Source of the DNA: Suillus spraguei
Taxonomy: Eukaryota; Basidiomycota; Agaricomycetes; Boletales; Suillaceae
Assembly: GCA_016800925.1 (NCBI GenBank)
Contig: JABCPU010000025.1
Coordinates: forward strand, 1-64,000
Length of the DNA: 64,000 nucleotides
Direction of reading: 5' to 3'
Part shown: positions 31,492-41,733 of the stretch, piece by piece
Layout: each line of letters opens with the position of its first letter
Numbering within the stretch: the first letter of the stretch is position 1
Made by a program: the position numbers and the translations under genes
Notes under the pieces: generated by a model
The model's database searches: none
The model's input: the letters and a program-made list of their open reading frames with translations, nothing else
What the model was told of the DNA's origin: nothing

Positions 31492-33889
31492 CCCAGTCAA
31501 AACCCAACATGATGGGAACGGGCGCCAGCGGACGACATCTGAAAAATTCTTCTTGACTAGGCAATTTCCCGAGCTAAACAGAATCCACTCAAGTGCGTCC
31601 CATATATTACATGATGGGGCAGGGTTTTCCGTGATGATATCGGATTTTCATCGTAATTTACATATCTCACCTGATTCAATCATATTTACTATAGTCAAGC
31701 ACATGGGATGTACTGTGACAACAGCGGACAGGATCTGATTTTCACCGTAGTTTACATATTTCACCCGATTCAAGCATATTTATGAGAGTCAAGCAAATGC
31801 AATGTATTGTGACGACATCAGACAGGATTGGATGACATGGGATGTTACAGTGCAGTCGCAAATAGCAAACCGCAGGGCGGGGGCACAAAAGCAGGGTGAA
31901 AACATGCAGGCAGGACAGCAATAGGCAATGAAAAAGACATACAATGCAGGGGAAAACATACTAGTATAGTGCGCCGTTGCAGACGGCACAATCAGAACCC
32001 TTTGTCCACGTCCCTGCGCTCTGCAACCGCTCTGCGTCGGCCTTGTACTCATCTTGCTGTGCGGGCGTGAGTGCCGCCCAATACATGCGGAATTCTTCGG
32101 TTGTTCCACTCGTCTCGTTCACCTGCTTCAGCCAACGCCATGCGCATAAGTTTCTGCATGACAAAGGTTAGTGCGAAACATTAAGAGACAGGCATACTAA
32201 TACTTACCGAGCGTTCTTCGCGGCACCTGGTCGCATCTTCTTCTTTCCGTCCGCTTTTGCAGCTAACTTGTTGTTAGATGCACTTGGTCCATCGTCGTTT
32301 GTCTTCTTGATTGGGCTAAGTGCTGGGGCAGGGACTGTCTTGGCGATTCCGTTAGGTCCGAAAATATCAGCCCTTTCATAGCATTGGAGTTAGCAAGGAC
32401 GAGCATGCAGTATGAGGTACTTACAGTGGATCCTGCAATATAATCTCATTCTCTTTGTCGGCACATTCAAGTTGTATGTTCTGAGATGTTCCTGGTGTGT
32501 GACAAGTCGGCAAGGTCTTATTTTCAGAAGTAGACACGGTCGGACGTAAAGGCGATCTGGGAAGATATAAGCCTTGTGGAGTGGGCTGCGGTAAGTGGAC
32601 TCCAAATGGTGGGGCAGATGCATCGCGTGGGTAGGTTGGCGTGATGCGAGTATTTTCGAGGGCAAGACAATCATCAATGGGCGAAGGAACACAGATGTTG
32701 GCGCTAGTGCCAGGCTCAGAATCTTGATCTGGATGCAGGGGCATAGCCTCAGTCGAGAGTAAAGGTCGTGATATAGTACCAGGGTCGACTAGCAGTATTG
32801 ATATTAGCAAGATAATGAAAGAAAGAACAATACATGCCTTTTGGTTCGATGGGAAGCAGGGGAGACAGTGCTGAGTCAACTAGTGGTAATGTGTAAATGT
32901 GAGCATCGGAATTATGAGAAAAAAAATGCATACATTTAGGTTTCTTCAAACGGTCTTGTCGGACCAGGGTTTTGCTGTCGTCAGACAGGCGCCGCTTGCC
33001 ATTTCCTTTAGCCCGGGCTTCAGTGCGTTTCAATTCCAACACCTCAAGTTCATCCAAGTCGTCGATATGCTCTTCCTTGGCTGAGAGCTTCCCTGGTACG
33101 TCCTTCCAGTTTCTGTCAGTCCCAAGATTGTTCTTCCGCCAGGATGAGTAATCAGTGATGCAAAGCAGCTCGAGTTTCCAGCCGCAGTGGTCGAATAGGA
33201 ATAGCGGGAACTGTTTCACCATGATATCGAATACGAGCTTCTTGCCAGTAGCACAGATCCTTGACCAGGTGGGTGGAGCCAATTTCTGAACAACCAATTC
33301 AGCCCAGGCTGCACGCAGAACCTTACGAATTGCTTTGAGTTGCTCGATTGTGACAGGTCTACCATCCTCGAGCTCTAGCCAAGGGGCTTTACCCGAGTCC
33401 CAGTCCCAGACTCAGCATTCTCGATGTATTTGTCATAATCTGCTCGACTCCAGAAACAGATTTTTGGGTGAGAGTCTTTCGAAGGACGGGCGAACTTTCT
33501 ACCTTACCAGACCCGCTTTTTATGAGAGCGCGGTGGGCTTGAAGCCGACGTCTACTTGCCGGCAGTTGGTTTACTCCGTCACTGTGAAGAACACTACAGT
33601 TAGTCAAGTAACTTGTAAAATGTATGAGCTTACCCTTGCATTGGGACAATGCCAACGAAAACGATATGATGCGCAACGAGAACGACACAGAACGATACGA
33701 TAGACGACGACGACGACAGGAGTGATAACGATACCGTCCAGGTGCACGACAAAAACGATGTGATGCACGACGAAAACCACACGTGCAACGCGTCTTCCTT
33801 GGAAATCTCAGATCTTATCATTTTTACTATTATGTAATTATAGAAATATCATATTTCCCCCGACCCCGTCATGTTGGATCTTTACTGGG
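31492..33889 (-). mobile_element. Internally deleted derivative of the Tnp2-type element, 2,398 bp
   Basis: The first 2.0 kb equal 24048-26048 and the last 0.4 kb equal 30932-31326 of the full element; 4.88 kb in between are gone. The join at 33488-33491 (GGACGGGC|GAACTTTC) shares GC with both parents. Differences from the full copy are few: a 3-bp GAC gain, a 1-bp C loss near 33392 and a handful of substitutions. This implies recent origin. It keeps both termini and so could be moved by the intact transposase. Confidence 0.85.
31961..33491 (-). pseudogene. Truncated accessory-protein gene in the deleted copy
   Basis: The same 3' exons as 24517-26048, including the HMG-like tail, but the 5' exons with the coiled coil are deleted. 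A missing C near 33392 (CCCGAG against CCCCGAG) also breaks the frame in the central domain. An internal start could still give a short C-terminal protein. Confidence 0.75.
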
Positions 33890-33896
33890 GATGAAC
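33890..33896. repeat. Right target-site duplication of the composite transposon
   Basis: GATGAAC directly after ACTGGG, a perfect match to 24041-24047. Confidence 0.8.
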
Positions 33897-34842
33897 GCTC
33901 GAGAGCCAGCAATTGCCCATAGCCATGGAGACATCCGATGCTAGTATTACTCATGAATCAGTTTCATTGCCATCTATCGGATCACAAACTAAACTCGACC
34001 TTTGAAACTAAGTTAAGCTCCCAGCTCAACGACTGCTCTAGTTATCAATCTACGAAACGCTCGAAAGGTATACCTACCCCCTGTTCCCATAATCAGGTGG
34101 TGTACCGCTCTTCAGTTTCTATACCGATCCGCGCAGCGAGGCATCAAAAAGAAACAGCTCGATTTAAGGCTAGCCTTAAACAGGCAGTGCGTCATCAATC
34201 GATGCCATCAATGTTTCTGCGCAGCGGTCGATGCCATCGACGAATCGCCTCTGTTTTGACAGCGGATAGTCTGTGATTAGGTAGTATTAAGTACCAAGTA
34301 GGCTCTGTACCGTGTTGCTGACTGACTAGGATGATAACAAATATCACGTGCACTTTTCAAACTCGGTACCTAGCGGCTAAAATATTTTTGGGCCTAGTTC
34401 TGCCTAAAGAAACGACAGGTTCAACGGTATTTGGCAAAAATATTATCTAAGCAACAACGGGCTGGGCGTTGGGCATTTAACTTCGAACTTCCCTATTAAA
34501 TAATTAAATATAAATCATGTCAAGGTTTCTGAGTCGACATGGGTGACATTGCCGAAACGTTCGTGCTCGTTGTGAGCAACGGTGAGCTCGACTACTGCAG
34601 CACCACTTCGTGCTACCCGTTGTCCAGCGTGTATAGTGCTAGTCTCGAATCCGACGGCAGATTCGCATCGACCCCATGTGTGCGCTCCACTTAAGGTCAA
34701 GGTTTTGGTACTCTTTGATCAATGATAACTCCAACTGTACACAGCTCTCTCAAGAGTGCGGAATGCGACCACCTTGTACTGTAACACGTGCAACGCCTAC
34801 GACGCGTCCGGCAGCTGAAGTGCGGGATCTCATGACGCCAAA
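33897..34842. other. Displaced GST F flank, then no supported gene
   Basis: 33897-34015 continues the GST flank (CCATGGAGAC, ATCGGATCACAAACTAAACT as at 19478-19545). After that nothing clear; open frames on the minus strand at 34515-34981 are antisense to the WD40 relic and its upstream part. Confidence 0.5.
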
Positions 34843-35220
34843 TTGAGCCGTCACGAAAGATCCACCATACCGGAATGGCCGCATCCTCGCAAGCGCATCG
34901 TACGACGACACAGCGCGATTGTGGAACCTCGGCAACAACCAGTGCATCAGTTCGCCCCTCCATCATGCATCTTACATGCAATCTGTGTCATTTTCGGCAG
35001 ATGGAAAGCCACTAGCCACCGCCCTTGAGGACAAAAATGCGTACACTTGGGATGTTTTTGCGATAGTATAGAGCTTGGCCTCGATGAACTTTTGTTGGAT
35101 CAGCGCGACAAGTCGCTACTCGCTGTACGTGACACTTTCATCACAGATCTTATTAATCATTATCAATATATGTAGGGTCTACACGACGTCCAGTCCGTCA
35201 GCGAATCAAGGTATCCAATC
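34843..35220 (+). pseudogene. WD40-repeat protein, C-terminal relic
   Basis: The plus strand reads NGRILASASYDDTARLWNLG, then SYMQSVSFSADGKPLATALE and DKNAYTWDV. These are two successive WD40 blades with the LAS-S-D-T-R-W and SFS-DGK signatures. After this a stop interrupts, although further phrases (LLLDQRDKSLLAV, ATRRPVRQRIK in other frames) look like the tail of the same protein. No start or upstream domains (such as NACHT) are readable, so it is a dead fragment. Confidence 0.65.
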
Positions 35221-35522
35221 GGGTGCCCCAATACCATATTGCCTCTTTTCATCGCCTCCTCTGCTTACACGGAGCGTTTGCTAGAGCTTGACCGCGTCAT
35301 GGACTCGTTTGCCCGTCATCATCATCTTTCTCGTGCTGCCCCATCTACTTCATCCCTACCTGTCCATCAAGCTTATCTTACGCCGTGGCCTTGTATGAAT
35401 AACATCTGTTGCATTCTTGCTAACATTATTGTTCAACGTTCAGCTTTAACTTTTAAGTGTGTAGTTTGGTCCGTCACGCGTCAGGACCCAGTGACTTCCG
35501 CTGTGTGGGCTTCACTTTGTGA
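35221..35522. other. No supported gene
   Basis: Open frames without motifs between the WD40 relic and the tRNA-derived repeats. Confidence 0.35.
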
Positions 35523-35970
35523 TAACCACTTAGCTAAGACCAGTTCCATCCATCAGTGAATGTCAGGGTGTTCCGAGAGAAAAATAACTTGTTGTCAGGT
35601 TTTGAACCTGTGCAATTCAAGAGAAACAGATTTTGATTCTGTTGTAGTAACCACTTAGCTAAGACCAGTTAGATGAAGCTCTGACAAAACCATCTATGAG
35701 TGAATATGATACAGGGTTCAGAGAGAAAAATAAATTGTCGGCAGGTTTCAAACCTGCACAGTCCAAGAGAAACAGATTTGGATTATGTTGTGATGATCAC
35801 TTTGGCCAGTACACTTCAGAGGTTGAGATGAACCTCCGAAGGACTGTCCATGGTGCCGATAAGACATTTGTCGGCATTGCATCCGCACCACCAATATTTC
35901 TTGATATGTTCTGGTGCCAGTCGGCTATGACTACTTAAGATAGACCTTGAAGGATCCATCCATGAGTGAA
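35523..35970 (-). repeat. tRNA-derived SINE-like repeats, two copies plus partial ends
   Basis: Read on the minus strand, unit 35546-35670 begins AACTGGTCTTAGCTAAGTGGTT, like a tRNA D-arm. It then has the arm CAGA-ATCAAAA-TCTG (anticodon CAA, Leu-like), a long variable region and a T-arm CAGG-TTCAAAA-CCTG. A non-tRNA body follows (ATTTTTCTCTC-GAAC) and then ATTCACT-ATGGATGG. Unit 35690-35810 repeats the plan with a perfect T-arm GCAGG-TTTGAAA-CCTGC. A head fragment lies at 35523-35545 and a tail fragment near 35956-35975. The acceptor stem is not intact, so these are not functional tRNA genes. Confidence 0.55.
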
Positions 35971-35975
35971 TGTTC

Positions 35976-36421
35976 AGCAAGAACAAGCGTGAAAACTGAA
36001 CTTTTTCCGCAAACAAAGTTGGGTGGTGAGACGATCATGATGTTGAATGGATATTGAAAATGTCAAAGTTTGACGCGCCCATTAGCGGCGGTCAAAATTC
36101 CCGCCTCGACTGCTACAGCCACTATACACATAATGCAGACTTCGGCAATGAATATTCAAGCGCTGAATGACGCAGCACAATTCTGGACATTGAAATCGCT
36201 CCTCACGTCTCCTCAAGTAAGTCAATATTGAGTGTTCAGATTAATCAAAAAGGCGCCTCTATTGCCCATGAAGCAGGGAAAATAACAGACTTCAGGAATC
36301 AGGGACAACCACATTGAACTATATATTGTGCCATCAGCCACAACACCAATGCGAAAGCGGAAACACGACTCACTTTCCAGATGTGCTCATGGACGGGCTG
36401 CCAGCCCATCGGTAAGCAGTC
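35976..36421. other. Intergenic, no gene seen
   Basis: No coding frame or structured RNA recognised between the SINE-like repeats and the cystine-knot peptide gene. Confidence 0.4.
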
Positions 36422-36664
36422 TTACTGGCAGATTTTCTGACCGCCGCGCTATCGATATCGCGAGGTGCAAGGGGTGAGCAACAGGGTCGAATACTGGATG
36501 CAAAGCAAGCTACTCATACTCACTGTCACTGGAGCACAGTTGTGACTGCAGCACTCATTGTTCGTTTTGCAGACCTTTAAGGAAGGTTTGCATTGTGCGA
36601 CAGTGACAGACATGCATGCTGCCAAAGTAGCAACGACGACGAGGAACTTGAAGGAGAAATGCAT
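36422..36664 (-). CDS. Small secreted cystine-knot-like peptide
   Basis: Two exons (36524-36664 and 36422-36448) around a 75-nt GT-AG intron give 55 residues. The first 23 or so form a clean signal peptide (basic start, FLVVVATLAA core, VTVA before the cut). The mature part of about 32 residues has six cysteines spaced C-x6-C-x5-CC-x3-C-x10-C. This is the inhibitor-cystine-knot (knottin) pattern, with the sixth cysteine supplied by the 8-codon second exon. The knottin fold occurs in many small defence, inhibitor and toxin peptides, so the spacing alone does not tell function. A TATAAAA box precedes it. No paralogue in the window. Too short for most gene finders because of the tiny last exon. 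The fold is inferred from spacing. Confidence 0.66.
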
Positions 36665-36730
36665 GATGTATACAAAGTGATAAAAGCTTCGCAAAAGGGA
36701 CTCTGAACTACTGAGGTAGACAGAACTTGC

Positions 36731-36737
36731 TTTTATA
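36731..36737 (-). promoter_or_regulatory. TATA box of the cystine-knot peptide gene
   Basis: TATAAAA on the minus strand, about 67 bp upstream of the ATG at 36664. Good core-promoter spacing for a fungal gene with a short leader. Confidence 0.5.
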
Positions 36738-37204
36738 TCGGAATGCATGGAACCTTCGTCCTTTGATGTGGCCAACTGTGGGAATGGGGTTGAAGAAGGC
36801 ATAAATTGGAGTCGTCCAATCTCCTGAAAACATTATTGTGGGCAAAAACTTGAAGTTCTATTGATTTGACAGATTGGCTGCGCCTGGATGGCAGATGGTA
36901 GAACTTCACAACGGATGGTTTAGGATAAATCTATTGGAGCCCTAGAATCAGAACCTGCGTGGATGATAAGTTAGTACAGTTGAAATGGTCATAATGCATA
37001 CCGATGTAACCACCAAAATGTTGTGCATATGAGGAATATGCAAGACGATATTTGTCACATTAATGTGACATATGTGACCTCCGTCAAGAGTGTGACAGAA
37101 AGTCCAAGTACATGATTAAAAGAATTATTCTAGACATGTTTTTGATTATGTTTTTTGTAGGTTAGCGCGAAACTTTCGAAGTTGTGAAGATAAATCAAGT
37201 GAAG

Positions 37205-37640
37205 ATTAAGGATCACCATATTGCATACATGCCAGCCGGGCCGCAACTTCGAGCTGCTGGCACAAATCTTGCGTGTGACTGATCCGGGTCCACTTCATTG
37301 TCGTCGTCATCATCAGAATCAGAATCAACTTCAATAACTTCACCATTTGCAACAGCAATTCCATACCGGACCTCATCTGCAATGGATTATAGATGAGTCA
37401 CCACCTTCATAGGCAGAGAATTCTCCCTTATCTCTCTCCTCAGCAGTGTCCAAAAGTTCATCGATGGTTGGCAAGATACCAAAAACACGGTTGTGTGCTT
37501 CGAGATCTTTTACTGATTGTATAAGCTGAGTTGCAATAGAAGAAAGCTAATTAGGTCGTTGTGCGCCGCGCGCGAGAATACGAATTTTGAGATCAGTGGC
37601 TGCTTGCATAAACGCATCAATGGCATTTGAAGCTATCCCT
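37205..37640 (-). pseudogene. pogo/Tigger-like transposase C-terminal relic
   Basis: The minus strand reads AIDAFMQAATDLKIRILA, then IQSVKDLEAHNRVFGILPTI and DELLDTAEER. It goes on with GIAVANGEVIEVDSDSDDDD and, in a shifted frame, DLCQQLEVAARLACMQYGDP. Acidic linker plus L-Q-LE-C-QYGD is the usual tail of fungal pogo-like DDE transposases. Stops and frame changes break it, and the catalytic core is absent. Confidence 0.55.
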
Positions 37641-38197
37641 GTGTCTTTTCAATTGCTGGCTGGCTGGCTTCTATACATAGTCAAAAGAGACAAAACCACT
37701 GAAGCACGACAATAAATTTATGCACTATGTTATTGTACACATGTCCCACCCTATCAGATCAATATTTTATAATGCATATTGAGTATGCAAACATTATGCG
37801 TTATGCGTTATGCATTATGCATCGAACTACTTGGGAACACCGTCGGGATCCACAAAAGTCGATGCATTATGACCATTTCAACTGTACAAATAACACCTCT
37901 ACTTCTGCCCAACCTACTGCCGGCAGTTGCCGCCTGGCAATTGCCATTGGCAGAATGGCAGACTTCTGCCCATAACACTAATTGATTATTGCAGAACACT
38001 TCTGAAGTTAGGACATCCAACATCTTTGGTGAACCACTGCCGCGAAGTCCTCAGTACACTCGAGACTCTTCCTGAGTTTCCTAGCTCTTTTACTAACTCC
38101 TAAGTCGTCTATCACTTTCAATGCGACGTTAGATCTGCTATCATTCAGTGCTAGTGACGTAGAACCAGAGTGCAAATAATGGTAAAAGTGCATGGTT
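37641..38197. other. Intergenic; short ATTATGC tandem repeat
   Basis: 37791-37823 holds about five units of a 7-8 bp ATTATGC/GTTATGC repeat. No gene seen. Confidence 0.45.
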
Positions 38198-39331
38198 CAG
38201 TGATATGCCGTCCGCGCCTGATTTATTATGCTTTAATTTCTCCAGCCATTCCTGAATTCTTCCTCTCAGCCGGACACTTCAAAATTCCAGGGATGAAATT
38301 TCGAAGGCTGCTTGCCGCATGTTGCACGACAAGCCTTTCTAACAGCACGAGCGCGGCCACGTTGTACACCATTCTCCTTTCCGGACCATTCCTGCGTATT
38401 GTATACGCGACTTCAGAATAAACCACGACTATCGGACGCCCTTGATTGTTAACTCTCGCAACGTATGGAAGAAGCATATGCAATGAACATGACTTCTACG
38501 ACCATGGTCAGCTGGTATTGTTTACGCAAGTGACATAACACCGATATTTTGCCCAGCTGTGGATAGAAAAGGCATGCATCCTCGCAGAGCAGCCCCCCTT
38601 CGAGGCCACCATGAGAGTCTTTGGTGTGCCATTACTGTGTGGCGCCTTGTTCTCCTATTTTCGCACTGTGAAGTCATCCCTCGTCACATTTCCATCTGCT
38701 GTCATTCCACTAAGCAGTCTCTTCGATAACCAAGCTGCTTCGCTGGATGGCACCACTGGCGACTTCGATGGGAGTGGCGCCACGTATGCAGCAGAGTACC
38801 TACCTGAGGGTCCCTGGTCGTATAATGGAATCTCGGTGAGAATCATAATGACGTGTTGTCTATTTGCTCAGCGATCTTCAGTATGACCTGCCATCGATTT
38901 GGGGACAAAGCCAAGACAATGTCATTGCTAATGGACAAGTTGTGAAACTCTCGAAAGCGACTTACGTTCATCAGTTGCACATCGTATATGCAGGGGATAG
39001 TTATGGTAGGAAGTGCAGTTAGCTGTCCGCATCTCCTGACGTGCCGACCTGAATTTGTAGGTCAATTGGGTGGAACGTTCAGCCTGAACTACGTCGATAA
39101 CTTGACTAAGTATTTGCAATGTTAGTTTCTCTTGACCCCTGCGCGGATCCTGCCAACTCATGGCTGGCTTCTAGTCACTGGGAAAGGCTGGTGGGAGTGG
39201 GCTTCTGTCAATAAGGGAGAAATTCAAACGTAAAAAAGTGCATCGTCTTTGCCAACTCATGCTGACCATTGATCCATAACAGACCATATCATTTTGAAGA
39301 ATATTCATCCATTAAGAATTGGAATTCTACC
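38198..39331 (+). repeat. Duplicated block, intact copy (fucosidase 5' region)
   Basis: Counterpart of 20758-21931. Here the reading frame continues into the full fucosidase gene, so this is the intact locus; the other copy is the broken one. Confidence 0.85.
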
Positions 39332-41733
39332 CAAATCTTTCAAACGTCACTATCCATACCATCTCGGGCGCCGCTTGAGAGTATCACGCTCCCAAACACG
39401 TCTTCTAACTCGAACAGACTCCATATATTCTCACTCTCTATGACACCTTCTTTTGAACCATCCAGTGATCTTCTGGTTCCACAGCTCTCTGTTCGTAGTG
39501 CCCAGTTTAGCACGAGGTGGGAAGACGTCAACGGGCAGCGAGCTCAAGCTGTCGCCATCACTCTTGCGAATCTACTCCCAGGGAGCCACGGCACCTCCTC
39601 GAACGCATCCATAAACTCGCGGTATGAGATCTCAGTAGCAGGCGAGGGGGTCTCCACAGTCACCCCTGGCCTCGTGTATCGCCTGGTCCCCGCAGATCAG
39701 GCTCGTATGGACGTCCTTGTTCTCAACAACGACGGGAGAGGAAATGCGACAGTCACGATCAAAGATGAGTCTGGGAGCATCATTGGGACTTCTGAGGGCT
39801 GGCCTATCGTCCCGCTGCGAACGAATGGACGGCGGACGCTGATGTACTGAGCACACATGAGACGCCCACTTGGTGGAACCAGGCGAAGTATGGAATTTTG
39901 TAAGTACTAGATGATTCCTGACGATTCAAATGATTGGTAGACTCATCCATTTGCAGCATTCACTGGGGTATCTACAGCGTCCCCGCTTGGGTAAGTATGT
40001 TTGTGCTGTCAGTAATGCTCTCGTTGGCTGATGCATTTTCGATAGGGCCCGCCTAGTTCATATGCAGAGTGGTATGAGTAAGGAGATTCTCCATCATACG
40101 TGGCAGGCAATTCTAACCCAAGAGCAGCTGGGGTCTCCACAATCCTCCGAATTCCAACTCGCCGACGTGGGTACATCATCTGAACACTTACGGGAAGGTA
40201 ACCATAATGAGCTTTCAATCAGCACTGACGTTCATGCTTGTGGACTGCAGGATGTCGTATATGATGACTTTATTGCCAACTTCACGGCGTCTAATTGGAA
40301 TCCAAGTGCTTGGTTGGATCTGTTCACCGAAGCTGGAGCGAAGTACTTTGTTCTCGTTACTGTGGGAACTGCTTTTTATCGTTTGTCAATCAATTCTGAA
40401 TGTGCCGCATTACAGAAACATCACGACGGATACGGGCTGTTTGATACAAAAAACACCACACATCGAAGTAGTGTATACCTTAACCCACATCGTGACTTTG
40501 TCAAAGAGCTCATGGACACCGCCAAATCCGATTATCCCGACATGCATCGTGGAACATACTACTCACTTCCCGAATGGTAAGCGTATTGATGTTACGAATA
40601 TAATTCCCGTTTTTAATCTCCTGCAGGTTTAATCCAGACTTCTCCAAGTATGGGTTTGGTTCATGGCCAGGATACTTGGCGCACAATGCATTCAATGCGT
40701 CTGAGCTGGAGCCTTATACCGGAATACTGAACATAAGCGACTACATCGAGGATTTGCAATACCCACAGATGCTATCTTTGGCGCTGGACTATGGCACGGA
40801 AATCATGGTCAGCTCGTTATCAGACTATAATTTCTCAGCATGCGCTGACGGGGGCTAGTGGTGCGACATCGGAGGCCCAAATAAGACATTGGATTTTGCT
40901 GCACAGTTCTATAACCACGCAATGCGGAATGGCTATCAAGTTACTATAAATGATCGTAGGTTGTCTTTGCTGCAAACTGTTAAGCATGTCTGATCTGATA
41001 CCTACTCACTCAAGGTTGTGGTATGGTCCCGGACTTTGACACACCAGAGTATGCGACATTTGGTTCCGTGTTTCCTAGCAGCTGGGAGACGAGCGAAGGG
41101 ATGGACCCGTTCAGCTACGGTTTGAATAACGCCACCAATGCGAGCGAGTACAAGAATGGAACGACCATCATCCACACTCTGGTCGATGTTGTGAGCAAGA
41201 ATGGAAACTAGTGAGGAATAGCATCATTACCTTGCTGGTTGTTTTTATTTCATTTCATTTTACAGTTTACTGGATGTCGGTCCCACCGCGGAGGGCGACA
41301 TTATTGCACCGATGGCAGACAACCTCCTCGCTGCCGGCAAATGGCTGAAGTATGCAGGTGATTGTGTCTATGCAACGGTATGTCACGAACACCCCTTTGC
41401 CATTTATTTCTTTAGATGAAACATGCGCATCAGGATTACTGGTATCAAGCGTCCCAAGATCCGACGGGATCATTTAGGTTCCTCACTACGCCAACAACAT
41501 TTTGTGTCATCGCATTCAACAAGCCGAGCAATGGGCAAGTCGTAGTAGATCCGGGTGACGTAGTGCTGCCAATTCAGAAAGGAGACTATATTGTGTTGCT
41601 GGGACCATCGAAGAGTTCGCAGAGCCTTGAGTGGAAGATTGATGAGTCAGGTGTCTTGACCGTCGTGGTGCCTCAGGATCAAGTTGACCAGGTAGATTAC
41701 GCCTGGGCATTCCAGGTGACATATTCTGGATGA
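38611..41733 (+). CDS. Alpha-L-fucosidase, GH29
   Basis: A multi-exon gene whose exons splice by GT-AG to a secreted GH29 enzyme of about 740 residues. The N-terminus is signal-like, followed by an N-terminal beta domain (TGKGWWEWASVNKGEIQT, YHFEEYSS). The catalytic barrel begins TPTWWNQAKYGIF-IHWGIYS, then WGPPSSYAEWYD, KYFVLVTKHHDGYGLFDTK, YYSLPEWFNP, and EIM-WCDIGGPNK with the presumed nucleophile Asp. It ends with NYLLDVGPTAEGDI. It would release terminal alpha-L-fucose from glycans outside the cell. One problem: at about 39811-39825 the frame of GWPIVPL runs into a stop, while EWTADADVLSTHETPTWW follows in another frame. No GT-AG intron bridges the gap, and one missing base would restore it. 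Either the locus is newly inactivated or the base is an assembly error. Confidence 0.85.

Larger units (their letters stand above)
24048..33889. mobile_element. Composite DNA transposon (Tnp2-type element plus deleted derivative)
   Basis: Left end CCCAGTCAAAACCCAACATG and right end, reverse complemented, CCCAGTAAAGATCCAACATG form imperfect terminal inverted repeats of about 31 bp. Inside are a full element (24048-31326), a 165-bp spacer (31327-31491) and a deletion derivative in the same orientation (31492-33889). Only the outermost ends are bordered by the matching duplication GATGAAC. The inner ends have unrelated neighbours (GATAAAG and TTTTAGG). The flanking host DNA on both sides is continuous with the uninterrupted flank of GST E. 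The whole 9,842 bp therefore behaves as one insertion. Confidence 0.82.

Noticed and set aside
34515..34981. Minus-strand open frames of 61 and 94 codons
   Set aside because: The plus strand of the same stretch shows WD40-repeat phrases; the minus frames are their antisense.
35540..35815. Functional tRNA-Leu gene
   Set aside because: D-, anticodon- and T-arms are recognisable, but the acceptor stem does not pair and two diverged units share a non-tRNA body, so a repeat is more likely.
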